NCBI RefSeq assembly: GCF_040026395.1
Contig: NZ_CP157278.1
Coordinates: forward strand, 5,828,001-5,892,000
Direction: 5' to 3'
DNA: 64,000 bases
Source of the DNA: Pedobacter lusitanus
Lineage (GTDB): Bacteria; Bacteroidota; Bacteroidia; Sphingobacteriales; Sphingobacteriaceae
A program made the position numbers and the translations under genes. Below are positions 45,941-54,979 of this stretch, piece by piece; the first letter of the stretch is position 1, and every line of letters begins with the position of its first letter. Below the pieces are notes generated by a model. It saw only the letters and a program-made list of their open reading frames with translations, had not been told where the DNA came from and ran no database searches.

Positions 45941-46591
45941 TCAGGTTATGAATCTGCCGCAATAGACGCTTTTGGACACTTCGTCGCTCATGACATCTTT
46001 AAAGGCTATAAATACTTCGTAGGTATTCTTTTTCAGGTAAAAAGGATCGAGGTAAAAGGTGTCTTTTAACTCGTCTCTGCGGGCACCACTGTAATTGATA
46101 TGGGGGCGCCTGTAGGTTTTACTGTATAACAGAATGATAGCCCTGTCACCCGGATTACCCGTTTCGGTTTTATCCTTATCCCATTTGAAATGAAAGGCAT
46201 TTTCTGCTACCTGAACGGTTACATTTTCTGGTTTTTGGAGTGGGCCATCGGCTACCAGAATCGTATCCCAATTGATCTCCTGGTTAGGAAATTCACCTTT
46301 AACGCCTGTCAGCATATTCACGGATTTGGCTGCATTGTTTGCCGTAATGTTCCGCTCTTCGGCTATTTGTTTGAAGCCGGTTCTCAAAAATGGAGTAACA
46401 GCATTTAAAAACGGACTTAATACCTTCATTTTATTGGCCTGAGCCTGCTGAGGGATAGTTCTAGGTCTTTTTTTACGGGGTTTGGCAGGTAATGACCGTG
46501 CGCATACCTTGTTCTTCCAGGTATAAATAACGACGTTTCCGATTCTTCCTCTGATACCTGCCAGTACGGTGCCTTCCTGTATAATTGCCAT
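45941..46591 (-). CDS. DUF6266 family protein
   Basis: A 216-residue protein that fits DUF6266, a family expanded in Pedobacter-like genomes. The N-terminal part, with GTVLAGIRGRIGNVVIYTWK then PRTIPQQAQANKMK, resembles short phage- or mobile-gene-associated basic segments. The C-terminal half (~residues 115-216) is beta-rich. No signal peptide is visible. Function is not known; family copies are often scattered as single genes. It faces the terminator of the MFS operon. Confidence 0.78.
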   Translation of the reverse strand: MAIIQEGTVLAGIRGRIGNVVIYTWKNKVCARSLPAKPRKKRPRTIPQQAQANKMKVLSPFLNAVTPFLRTGFKQIAEERNITANNAAKSVNMLTGVKGEFPNQEINWDTILVADGPLQKPENVTVQVAENAFHFKWDKDKTETGNPGDRAIILLYSKTYRRPHINYSGARRDELKDTFYLDPFYLKKNTYEVFIAFKDVMSDEVSKSVYCGRFIT

Positions 46592-46723
46592 AATCGATCT
46601 GATTGATGTTACAATATAGGGGAAATGGTATTGTAGAATTATAGCTATAAGTGTTTAAATAATTAATTATTAAGACCTTATTCAAGCTTTATTCGAAGGA
46701 AGCTGAACCTTGTTTGTATAACC

Positions 46724-46756
46724 TCTGAACAATGTCTGAATGATGTCTGAACAAAG
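46724..46756. repeat. three 11-bp direct repeats, TCTGAA type
   Basis: TCTGAA recurs at 46724, 46735 and 46746, giving units TCTGAACAATG, TCTGAATGATG and TCTGAACAAAG. A degenerate fourth unit GCTGAACCTTG lies at 46702, which is in register. The exact 11-bp period would place the hexamers nearly on one helical face. Confidence 0.8.
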
Positions 46757-46962
46757 TATGGCTAGTATGCTTATTATCAATAGATTATAACGATGGTTTT
46801 TGGCGTGTTTTTTAGCTTGAATTGTTCGCTCTGCACGGTCATCATATTCAAGAAACTGATGATTATATTTAAACGGGAATCAGCTGATCAAAATCACTGG
46901 AATTTCCATGTTAGGGATGTAGTTTAGTTGATTTTACCTTATTAAATAGGATTGGACAAACA

Positions 46963-46995
46963 TGTCGTAATTATGCCGTAAACAAGTCGTAAGGA
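46963..46995. repeat. three 11-bp direct repeats, GTCGTAA type
   Basis: Units TGTCGTAATTA, TGCCGTAAACA and AGTCGTAAGGA start at 46963, 46974 and 46985. The array lies 45 bp before the XRE gene start, a plausible place for an activator or repressor site. Confidence 0.8.
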
Positions 46996-47039
46996 AAAAT
47001 GGAGTCTTAGCCTATCTTTATAATACCAAATAATAAAGT

Positions 47040-47639
47040 ATGAAAAATACAGAGATATCTCAAAAAATTAAGGAACTGCGTAACCGTAAAGGTTTTAGTC
47101 AGGAGCAATTGGCTGAGACTGCTAATATTAATCTGAGAACGGTTCAGAGAATCGAAGCCGGTGAAACTGAACCAAGGGGTGATACATTGAAAAGAATAGC
47201 AAATGCGCTAAACGTTGCCCCTGATGAATTGATAGACCGGGCTGAACAGGATGACAAGGGATTTTTAGTGTTTCTAAATATATCTGCACTGTGTTTTATT
47301 GTATTTCCTTTGTTAGGAATTATCGTTCCGCTTGTTATCTGGATGTTAAAGAAAGACAAGGTTAGAAATATTAACGAAACTGGAAAACGTCTTGTGAATT
47401 TTCAAATTACATGGTGTTTAGTTGTATTCTTGTTATATGCCCTCGTTTTAATTAGTGTGATGTTCAATGTGTCAATCCCACTTCCAAATCTCAGTGAACA
47501 CAGTAATGGGATAATGGAAATAATTATGATTATGCCTGTATTTTATGTAATCAATGGAGTGATGATCCTCATTAATAGTATTAGATGTTATCATAAGAAA
47601 AAGGTGTTATACCAGCCTGCTATTAGATTTCTAAGATGA
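47040..47639 (+). CDS. XRE-family helix-turn-helix protein with DUF4870-like membrane domain
   Basis: A 199-residue protein. Residues ~7-60 are a Cro/C1 helix-turn-helix (RNRKGFSQEQLAETANINLRTVQRIEAGETEPRGDTL). The rest contains three or four membrane helices, near 78-102 (LNISALCFIVFPLLGIIVPLV), 118-142 and 160-182, and resembles DUF4870. Membrane-tethered XRE regulators of this form are common in Bacteroidetes, with unknown targets. Two 11-bp repeat arrays lie upstream. It is transcribed alone. Confidence 0.82.
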   Translation: MKNTEISQKIKELRNRKGFSQEQLAETANINLRTVQRIEAGETEPRGDTLKRIANALNVAPDELIDRAEQDDKGFLVFLNISALCFIVFPLLGIIVPLVIWMLKKDKVRNINETGKRLVNFQITWCLVVFLLYALVLISVMFNVSIPLPNLSEHSNGIMEIIMIMPVFYVINGVMILINSIRCYHKKKVLYQPAIRFLR

Positions 47640-47771
47640 AGTTAAGAGGGATTTATCGATTTATTTATCAATAAACCACCTTAAAAAAGAACCAAAAGAC
47701 TAAAATAGTAATGATAATTTACAGGTTAAATTAAAAATAAAAGAAGGAGATGATCAGAGGCAGTTATGGTA

Positions 47772-48566
47772 TCATTTACCTTCGGATGATCTTTTGAATT
47801 TTTTAATAAGAATTTTTAGGTTTTCTTTATCTGGTACATCGACTTCTTTAAGTTCAAATGAATGCTTAAATTTTGTTTTTTCTTCGCTAACATTATTGAT
47901 AAGATCAGCCTTTGGAATATGATTGAAAATTATGACGGCTTTATAGAGATACATATTGTCTGACCGCTTATCTTTGATCAGAAAGGAATAATCAAGAGGT
48001 TTTTTTCTAAAGTAAAAATAGGAGGAATCAGGATCTCTCTCTGACATCTTTCTGTTTGTAATTATTTCAGTCAGATAACCATTTTTATAATCTTTTATGA
48101 ATTTAATAGAATCTTTTCCTTTACCCCTTCCATAGTAAAAAAGAGATGGGAAATGTAAAAAGTCTTTGATTAATGAATCTAATGGATAAATTTTACCTGT
48201 TGAATCAGAGATCGAATTATAACAAACGCCATATTTTTCACCCTTTTTAGAAATGAAATATCGATAACGAATTTCAAGTGTTGCCGGCCTCATTGGATCA
48301 GGAACTTCTTGTCCTGAATTGTTTATTTTTACATAAGTATTAGTAACCTTGTAAGGCTCTCTTAATATTGTGTAATTATTTGAATAAATAAGATCAGGAG
48401 AGCGTGTAAATGTAATATGTTCCCCAGTTTTTTGTGGGACTTCCCAGGTATTCGTGATGTGAATAGCCTTAAAGTCTTTTAAATCTTCATTCAGGGTAAA
48501 ACTGTTAAAACCTATATAAACAAAGACAAAAGGGACTATTAAGGCTATTTTAAGAAAGAACTTCAT
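47772..48566 (-). CDS. hypothetical exported protein
   Basis: A 264-residue protein with an N-terminal signal peptide or anchor (IALIVPFVFVYIGFNSF, residues 7-23). The mature part is mixed beta-rich and charged and ends in a lysine-rich helix (KENLKILIKKFKRSSEGK). I do not recognise a family. Its codon use and base composition are visibly A+T-richer than the genes before 46 kb. It is 41 bp downstream of the glycine-rich protein gene on the same strand, so the two may be co-transcribed. Confidence 0.6.
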   Translation of the reverse strand: MKFFLKIALIVPFVFVYIGFNSFTLNEDLKDFKAIHITNTWEVPQKTGEHITFTRSPDLIYSNNYTILREPYKVTNTYVKINNSGQEVPDPMRPATLEIRYRYFISKKGEKYGVCYNSISDSTGKIYPLDSLIKDFLHFPSLFYYGRGKGKDSIKFIKDYKNGYLTEIITNRKMSERDPDSSYFYFRKKPLDYSFLIKDKRSDNMYLYKAVIIFNHIPKADLINNVSEEKTKFKHSFELKEVDVPDKENLKILIKKFKRSSEGK

Positions 48567-48607
48567 TTTTAATCAATTATACTGTGAATGACTTGCTTGC
48601 AACTCCG

Positions 48608-49120
48608 CTAATCAATATCTCCTTCAATAGGTAAACCAAAACAATAAGTAGTTCCCCTTATTTTAAAGTTTAATGTCATCGTTGCTAAATGTGAACCAAC
48701 GACAACACCATTTGGAGGTAATATATCAGTATAAGCTACTGTAAAACCACCAGTTGACCCTGTTAAATATACGTTTTGGTGTGCGATAGATGTAAATTGC
48801 CAGGCCCCACTTACCAATTGCTGATAACCTACATCTACGCTGTTAAATTGATAAGAATTAAATAAGCCTCTATAAGCTGTCCACGTATATATTATATACC
48901 TGTTAGCTGAATCTATATCAGTAGTCACACTTGATACAGAAATATTAACTGCTTGACCTGCAAGCGCAGCTTCCATTTCGTCAATACAATTTTGGGTGCC
49001 GCCGCCTGGATTTCCACCACCACCACCAGGATCTCCACCACCACCTCCAGGATCAGTAATAGATCCAAATAAAATTAAATATGTTTTAGCCTTTTCCGAA
49101 TTTATTTGTTTCTTTTTCAT
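48608..49120 (-). CDS. hypothetical protein with (D/N)PGGGGG repeats
   Basis: A 170-residue protein in two parts. The N-terminal ~25 residues are basic then weakly hydrophobic (KKKQINSEKAKTYLILFGSI). Next comes a spacer of three repeats, DPGGGGG, DPGGGGG and NPGGG, at ~residues 23-42. Residues ~43-170 form a beta-rich domain with two cysteines (NCIDEMEAAL and TYCFGLP). The short leader could be a non-standard export or peptide-leader segment; no classic signal peptide is clear. It is the upstream partner of the 264-residue exported protein. Function unknown. Confidence 0.6.
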   Translation of the reverse strand: MKKKQINSEKAKTYLILFGSITDPGGGGGDPGGGGGNPGGGTQNCIDEMEAALAGQAVNISVSSVTTDIDSANRYIIYTWTAYRGLFNSYQFNSVDVGYQQLVSGAWQFTSIAHQNVYLTGSTGGFTVAYTDILPPNGVVVGSHLATMTLNFKIRGTTYCFGLPIEGDID

Positions 49121-49408
49121 GATAATTTAAATTGGGGTATACATTATTTATCCATGCTTGCCAATTCCATATCCTTATTTAATCCAGGAGCTTCATTCTT
49201 GTGCTTTTAAAAAAGAACTAAGTGATTGTATCTCAAATGTATAATATTGGACTTCTCTAAGCGAAGTCATTTGTCTCATTCTTGAAAGTGCTTATTACTA
49301 AATTGATTTATACTGAAAATTATAGAATTCGAGATATTAAGAAATAGATTAACATTGCTTTTAAATGACATACTGTGTTGGTCTGAAACTTTAAAATTAA
49401 AATCGATC
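49121..49408. other. intergenic region before the broken ATP-grasp gene
   Basis: About 290 bp with no supported gene and a very A+T-rich composition. It separates the minus-strand glycine-rich gene from the plus-strand ATP-grasp frame, so divergent promoters are expected, but none was identified. Confidence 0.4.
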
Positions 49409-50421
49409 ATGTTTATTTGGAATTCGGTGAATAGAACATTGGGACTAGTGTCTCCAATTCTATATCCTATTGTCCGTAAATTTATCTACCAGATTATTAC
49501 GATGATAGCACCAGATGATTTACGGAATGTGATTTATGAATTGAAAGGTATGATTTACCTGAGGTAAAAAGAAACTCTGAAACCGGAACTTTTGAACTAA
49601 AGGCTAATTCAAGTTTATTGTCAAATTTGTCAGGAAATTACGGAGCATTTATCGTCAGATCTATACTGCATAAATTAAATATCAATGAACATCATGTGTT
49701 TAAATGGAGATTAGAAAACAAATTTAGGCAGTATCAAATCCTAAATTATTATTTTCCTGACTGTATGCCCAAAACACTTAGTTTCTCTAAGCTACTAAAT
49801 CAACCTAATGGGGTTTGGCAAATCAAAGAGTTATTTGCTAATGGGTTCTTTCTTAAAGCAACTTTAGGTGACGCGTCCTTTTCTAATAAAAATTGGGATA
49901 AAACAGCAGAATTTGATTCTATTGCAAAACTCCACAATGAACGTAGTGTTGAATATGAAAGCTATATGCTTCAAAAGAAACTAGACCTTAAATGCGAATT
50001 TAGGGTACATACATTTTCTAAAGATATTATTCCCGGTCTTGTTTATGTCATGCAAGGACAAATACCATCAGACAAACGTACTGAGGTAGAGAGATTTGTA
50101 AATGAGGTTTTGCGAAAATTGCCTGATGTGATTTTGCAGGGAACGATGATCGCATGGGATATTGCACTCACAAAAGATGATCAATATTATGTTATTGAGG
50201 CCAATTTTACAGGATTTCATCCAGAGTACCGCACCGGATTCCAAACAACGGGTTATGTTGATGATCATCATTATGGATCAATAATCTGCGCTTGGTTAAA
50301 TAATTATTTTAATCAAAAATTCGGGGTGTATATAGATGCGGTTGACAGTAGTCTATTAGCAAATTATCCATTTTATGTGGCATTTCTATTTTACACAATT
50401 TCGATTACAAAGGAATTTTAA
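49409..50421 (+). pseudogene. ATP-grasp protein, apparently frameshifted near 49540
   Basis: Two adjacent frames together read as one ATP-grasp protein. ATG 49409 opens a frame through LGLVSPILYPIVRKFIYQII and DDLRNVIYE to ~49540. The next frame (one base back) continues IERYDLPEVKRNSETGTFEL and runs to a stop at 50419-50421. The second frame has GVWQIKELFANGFFLKATLG, YESYMLQKKLDLKCEFRVH, and WDIALTKDDQYYVIEANFTG with the ATP-grasp E-A-N metal motif. It has only a TTG start (49618), and the upstream homologous part would be lost. A single-base deletion explains the break. Whether it is decay or a sequence error is open. Confidence 0.6.
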
Positions 50422-51233
50422 TCAGGCAAATCCCTTTTGAAATAAATAGTGCTACATCCATAAGTGATTATGATGTAATAATTCCTCATCGGGGAGATAA
50501 TCAATATTTGAGAAATGTCCTCTCTTTTTTACCGCATATAAGTGAAGAAGAAATATATGTCGGTATTGACCAGGGATTAACAGAAGACCTATTTCAACTC
50601 AAAAATGACTATGCTAACGTCTCTTTTTATAATTTCACACCTAATCCGGTTGGCCCTTACGTAATCAGAAATAGGCTGATCAATTTGAGTGACAATGAAC
50701 TTATCTTTTTTCAAGATTCGGATGATATGCCTTGTTCAGATCGATTTGAAAGAATATCAGATTATATGAGAAAGCATGATTGCCAGTTATGTGGCTCTCA
50801 CGAACTCAGATTGGATTATTATAATAGAACTGTTCAAGCAGTTCGATTTCTGACAGATGTAACTGCCGCATTAAAATCAGGTCCCTGGCATTCACTGCTT
50901 CATCCAACTTCTGCAATCACAAGAAAAGCATTCAATGAGTGCGGGAAACTATCAGAAGTGAGAATTTTTGGGAATGACACCAAGTTTTTGTTCAACAGTT
51001 TTTTTATTTTGAAAAGTATAAAGAATATAAATGAGTTCTTATATATCCGGAGAAGGCATCCCGGTTCCCTCACTACTTCTCCTGAAACCATGATTGGATC
51101 GGTTATAAGGAAAACGTTAGGGTATAAATGGAGTTATGACTTTGAGCAGGTAAAAAACGGAGTTCTAAAACTTGAAGATTCAAGCTTAAGGCATGAAGGC
51201 TCGCAATTAATATATGAGGTTAGGAAATTATGA
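50352..51233 (+). pseudogene. GT2-like glycosyltransferase reading frame lacking a start
   Basis: This frame is open from 50352 but has no ATG, GTG or usable TTG before the conserved N-terminus. The GT-A nucleotide-binding start YDVIIPHRGDNQYLRNVLSF lies upstream of the only TTG (50508). The donor-metal motif FFQDSDDMP, then LLHPTSAITRKAFNECG and a late RRRHPGSLTTSP fit a GT2 transferase. It overlaps the end of the ATP-grasp frame one base back, so the two may have been one fused ATP-grasp-GT2 protein broken by another single-base deletion near 50390-50420. It ends with ATGA overlapping a small frame. Confidence 0.55.
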
Positions 51234-51376
51234 AAAGCAGACTCGGTTTTTATTTTCCTGGACTCATCTGCCACTTGCAAAACAGAAGAAGTTTGCAAGC
51301 GGCATGTTTGAAAAAAGTGATGATTTTAGAAGGACTTACTAATCATAAATCTATTTACCAAAAATTATTGTTATAG
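51230..51376 (+). CDS. possible 48-residue small gene after the GT2 frame
   Basis: ATG 51230 overlaps the GT2 stop by 4 nt (ATGA), the junction style used by real operons in this window. The product starts MKSRLGFYFPGLICHLQNRR and has no recognised family. A hairpin at 51270-51303 (CTTGCAAA/TTTGCAAG plus GCC/GGC) lies inside it. It could be a true small gene, a truncated remnant, or chance. Confidence 0.3.
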   Translation: MKSRLGFYFPGLICHLQNRRSLQAACLKKVMILEGLTNHKSIYQKLLL

Positions 51377-51423
51377 CAGAATGGTCTGAAAAAACAATGT
51401 TCATTTTGTAATCCATTAACAGA

Positions 51424-54400
51424 TCAGCTCCTGCTGATACCCGACTGATCTATCATTTGACTATATATACTTTTAATCGTTTTGTTAAGCTCCTGTTGTT
51501 TGTAGCCGGCAGTCAATTTATCAAGTTCACCCAGCACATACAGACTTATTCTTGTATTTTGCAAATAGCCCTGTTGAAATTCTGGTGAAAGTGTACAGAC
51601 ATAATTGAATTCGTGAGCCAGGAAATCAGTAGTTTGTTTAGTTAGCAGATTAGCCTCCTTCTGGTGATTCAGTGCATATAAATTCTGAATAGTATAAATT
51701 CTGTTAATCGTATCTCTGACCGTATAATTGTTTAATGGTAAATCTTTTAAACATTTCTGCAGCAATCGGGTTGCCTGAGCTGGCTTTCCTTCCATAATCA
51801 GATTAGCAGCCAGTGTATTGTTAAATCCCCAGGTGGAAAATACGATTCTTTTAGATTCCTGATCCAGATACGAGGCTTTATGAAATCCTGAATAATCTAT
51901 TTTGTTCATGACATTGCTATACATGACATCAGAATTTGTTTTGTCACTTTTATCACGGAGATCGTTTGTTTCGCTTTTAAAAGGTAACAGACGGTAGGCA
52001 TAACCTTCCAGGTAAAGATATTTATCCAGCCCGGCATAAGTATCTTCTGATACTGAAGTCGCAAAATATATCGGGCGTTCCCAATTGTTATGGACCAGGA
52101 TATCAAACAAGGCTAAATCACCTTTGCTTACATATGATTTGTTAAAGCTCCATTCCATCGTTTTTGCGACATTGGCTTTCTGGGCAGGAGTGATGGTATG
52201 TGTTTTAACCAGTTGTTCCGCATCTACTGTCAGTTTGAGTTTTCTGGCCGGCAGGAAATTCATGAATGATCCGTCAGTCATCTGTACCTGATCTTCTTTA
52301 TTATCGGAAGTCATTACAGAGAACAGATCTTTGAGTTCTACACTATCAGTTAATCCATAATCTACATAAGGAAGATAATCCCTGACACCGGAAACATATT
52401 TTTCTTCTCCCATACTGATAGGAAGAGGGGCGGAGTTATTCACCCTTTTCTTCAATTGATTAATAAAAGAAGCATCAGGAAGGAACTGCATACAGATTAC
52501 TCTTACATCTGTTCTGAATCCTTCAACTTCCTGCGCGTACCAGAGCGGGAAAGTATCATTATCTGCATTGGTGAAAAGTATAGCATTCGGAGCACAGGAA
52601 TTTAAATAGTTTTTAGCCCAGTCGGTTGCAGTACTTTTATGCGAGCGGTCATGGTCGTCCCATCCCTGTATGCCCATTAATACAGGAACTGTCAGTAAAC
52701 ATATACCAGTAGCCATAATCAGGCTCAGTCTTTGTCTGGTAACCCTGGAAAGGATTTCTTTGACTGCGAGGACACCAAAACCAATAAAGATGGCAAAGGC
52801 ATAAAAAGAACCCACATAAGCATAATCTCTTTCTCTGGGCTGCAAAGGATCCTGGTTAAGATAAAGTATAATCGCTATTCCGGTAAAGAAAAACAAAGTA
52901 AGAATTACAATGACATCAGTTTTGTTTCTGCGGTATAACCAGATCAGGCCGGCAATTCCAAGAATCAGCGGGAAACCGTAATAAACATTATGTGCGGCAT
53001 TGGTGGTCACAGTTGCAGGCAGGTCAGACTGATTGCCCAGACGTATAGCATCCAGTGTTTTAATGCCGGATATCCAGTTGCCATTTTCTATTCCTCCATG
53101 GCCCTGTATATCGTTCTGTCTGCCCACAAAATTCCATAAGAAATAACGCCAGTACATATAGTTAAGCTGCCATGACGTGAAAAAAGTAAGGTTCTGAGTA
53201 AATGTTGGCGTTTGTCCTTCGCTGAGGTTCAGCCATTGCTGATAATATTTATCATGTCCGGGTTTCTGACTGAAAGTTCTCGGAAACAACATGTTTTTGT
53301 CATAAGTGGTCTTATAGGTTTTGCCGGATATCTCATACTTTGAAGTCCCTTTGCGATAAGTATTTCCAGTTTCTTTATTCTCCACTACCTTAGCATCAAA
53401 AGTATTCCCGTAAACCAGTGGGGTTGACCCATAGTTCACTCTGCCCAGATACTCGTAAAGAGAGAAAGGCTGATCCGGGTTACTCAGGTTAATGTTGGTT
53501 TTTGCATCAGCTCTGATCAGGATCATCAAATAGGAACTGAAACCAAAGAGAATAAATACCAGACACAGCAGCCCCATATTCAGATTGTATTTTTGTCTGC
53601 GCACTGAGTAGTGGATGGCCAGGTACATGAGTATGGCAAACATCAGGACAAAGAATAGCGCTCCGGAGCCAAAAAACAGGCCGAAAGTATTGACAAACAG
53701 GAGGTCGGTTCTGGCAGCAAAAAGCACAAAATACTGGATCAGTACAAACTGTACTATTCCAACAATCACACAACCTGTCAGAAAAGCTTTGGTGATACCA
53801 ATAAGTCCTGGTTTCTCTGTTTTTTTAAAGTAGTAAACTAAAGTTACCGCAGGGATGGTCAGTAAACTCAGTAAATGCACGCCAATGGAAAGACCTACGA
53901 TAAAAGATATAAAAACCAGCCAACGGTTATTGGTGTCGCTTTCCCACCGGAGTATAGCCCAGAAGGTAACTGCGGTAAATAACGAGGAAAGCGCATAAAC
54001 TTCTGATTCTACGGCCGAAAACCAGAAAGTATCAGAAAAGGTATAGGCCAGGGCACCTATTGCGCCGGCAGCTATAATACTGTAAGTCTTTTTGCCGATT
54101 TTTTCTCTTCTGTAAACTTTTGCAGCCAGTGCGGTTATGGTCCAGAATAAAAACATGATCGTAGTCGCACTGGCCAGAACAGCACTGAAATTGATCCAGT
54201 AGGCAATATTTGCAGTGTTACCCATAGCAAGCAGACTGAATAACTTACCGATCATCAGAAAAAGTGGTGCGCCTGGCTGGTGTCCAACCTGTAATCTGTT
54301 GGCAGTAGCGATAAACTCCCCGCAGTCGTAAAAACTGGCGGTAGGCTCCATGGTTAACCAGTAGGTAAGCAGAGCAATACTAAAAAGTATAAAACCAGCA

Positions 54401-54630
54401 ATGACATTGATGCGGTTGTATTTCTTCTTTTCTTCCGGGGTATTTATAAGATCACTGAATTCTGTATCAATCAGCTCACGTACATCAGTCATATTGAATT
54501 TGGCTGATGATGGTTTTTGCTCCAGGGAAGTAATCAGATGATCATATAATTCATCAAATATATTTTCTGTCAGCGATAAGCCCAGAAGATGCTGACGAAT
54601 TTCCAAATGCTGTTGGGCAGTTAGCTTCAT
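51424..54630 (-). CDS. DUF2723 (GT117-like) membrane protein with HAAS-like N-terminus
   Basis: A 1068-residue integral membrane protein. Residues ~1-70 are soluble (LTENIFDELYDHLITSLEQK) and resemble the HAAS-type signalling domains found in genes linked to PadR regulators. Residues ~72-650 form the multi-helix DUF2723/O-mannosyltransferase-like core, with PTASFYDCGEFIATANRLQVGHQPGAPLF and its acidic residues, and SAVESEVYALSS. The C-terminal ~400 residues are extracytoplasmic. DUF2723 proteins are thought to glycosylate envelope proteins or lipids with a lipid-linked sugar. Its ATG overlaps the PadR stop by 4 nt, so it is translationally coupled to the regulator. Confidence 0.85.
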   Translation of the reverse strand: MKLTAQQHLEIRQHLLGLSLTENIFDELYDHLITSLEQKPSSAKFNMTDVRELIDTEFSDLINTPEEKKKYNRINVIAGFILFSIALLTYWLTMEPTASFYDCGEFIATANRLQVGHQPGAPLFLMIGKLFSLLAMGNTANIAYWINFSAVLASATTIMFLFWTITALAAKVYRREKIGKKTYSIIAAGAIGALAYTFSDTFWFSAVESEVYALSSLFTAVTFWAILRWESDTNNRWLVFISFIVGLSIGVHLLSLLTIPAVTLVYYFKKTEKPGLIGITKAFLTGCVIVGIVQFVLIQYFVLFAARTDLLFVNTFGLFFGSGALFFVLMFAILMYLAIHYSVRRQKYNLNMGLLCLVFILFGFSSYLMILIRADAKTNINLSNPDQPFSLYEYLGRVNYGSTPLVYGNTFDAKVVENKETGNTYRKGTSKYEISGKTYKTTYDKNMLFPRTFSQKPGHDKYYQQWLNLSEGQTPTFTQNLTFFTSWQLNYMYWRYFLWNFVGRQNDIQGHGGIENGNWISGIKTLDAIRLGNQSDLPATVTTNAAHNVYYGFPLILGIAGLIWLYRRNKTDVIVILTLFFFTGIAIILYLNQDPLQPRERDYAYVGSFYAFAIFIGFGVLAVKEILSRVTRQRLSLIMATGICLLTVPVLMGIQGWDDHDRSHKSTATDWAKNYLNSCAPNAILFTNADNDTFPLWYAQEVEGFRTDVRVICMQFLPDASFINQLKKRVNNSAPLPISMGEEKYVSGVRDYLPYVDYGLTDSVELKDLFSVMTSDNKEDQVQMTDGSFMNFLPARKLKLTVDAEQLVKTHTITPAQKANVAKTMEWSFNKSYVSKGDLALFDILVHNNWERPIYFATSVSEDTYAGLDKYLYLEGYAYRLLPFKSETNDLRDKSDKTNSDVMYSNVMNKIDYSGFHKASYLDQESKRIVFSTWGFNNTLAANLIMEGKPAQATRLLQKCLKDLPLNNYTVRDTINRIYTIQNLYALNHQKEANLLTKQTTDFLAHEFNYVCTLSPEFQQGYLQNTRISLYVLGELDKLTAGYKQQELNKTIKSIYSQMIDQSGISRS

Positions 54631-54968
54631 GAGAGTTTGGATTTTAGGTTAAGCAGTAATTGCAGATTCCCGATAAAACTCTCCGCTTCCTGGAGTTTGT
54701 TTTCTACTTCTTTTTTTCCTGCGGTAGTGAGTGTATAGTATTTGCGTACCCTGTTATCTACCAGTTCGGTACTGGTAGACAACATCCCTTCGGCCTCCAT
54801 TTTATGCAGACTGGGATACATTGCACCTTCAGTAAGTTTAATTTCACCGCTCGTGATTTCTTTTACTTTCTGTGTGATTTCATAACCATACATCTTATCA
54901 TTTTCCTGAAGGAGTTTCAAAATGATAGTTTGAAGACTGCCTTTTAACATTCCGTTTGCTGTACTCAT
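54627..54968 (-). CDS. PadR-family transcriptional regulator
   Basis: A 113-residue PadR repressor (short type). LKGSLQTIILKLLQENDKMYGYEITQKVKE is the canonical opening, then LTEGAMYPSLHKMEAEGML (recognition) and the wing RVRKYYTLTTAGKKE, with a C-terminal dimerisation helix. ATG 54968 is chosen over an in-frame upstream Met because the PadR signature follows at once. The stop overlaps the start of the DUF2723 gene. A perfect palindrome just upstream covers its promoter, so autorepression is likely. Confidence 0.93.
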   Translation of the reverse strand: MSTANGMLKGSLQTIILKLLQENDKMYGYEITQKVKEITSGEIKLTEGAMYPSLHKMEAEGMLSTSTELVDNRVRKYYTLTTAGKKEVENKLQEAESFIGNLQLLLNLKSKLS

Positions 54969-54979
54969 AGTACAAATAT

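Larger units (their letters stand above)
46592..47039. other. 448-bp intergenic region with two 11-bp-period repeat arrays
   Basis: No gene is seen. The stretch contains two short arrays of 11-bp units (46724-46756 and 46963-46995), described separately. The second ends 45 bp before the XRE gene start. The surrounding sequence is A+T-rich, and no clear promoter was assigned. Confidence 0.55.

Noticed and set aside
49618..50421. ATP-grasp frame treated as a complete gene with TTG start
   Set aside because: The reading frame continues back past the TTG to similar-looking sequence in the frame one base away, so a broken gene fits better.
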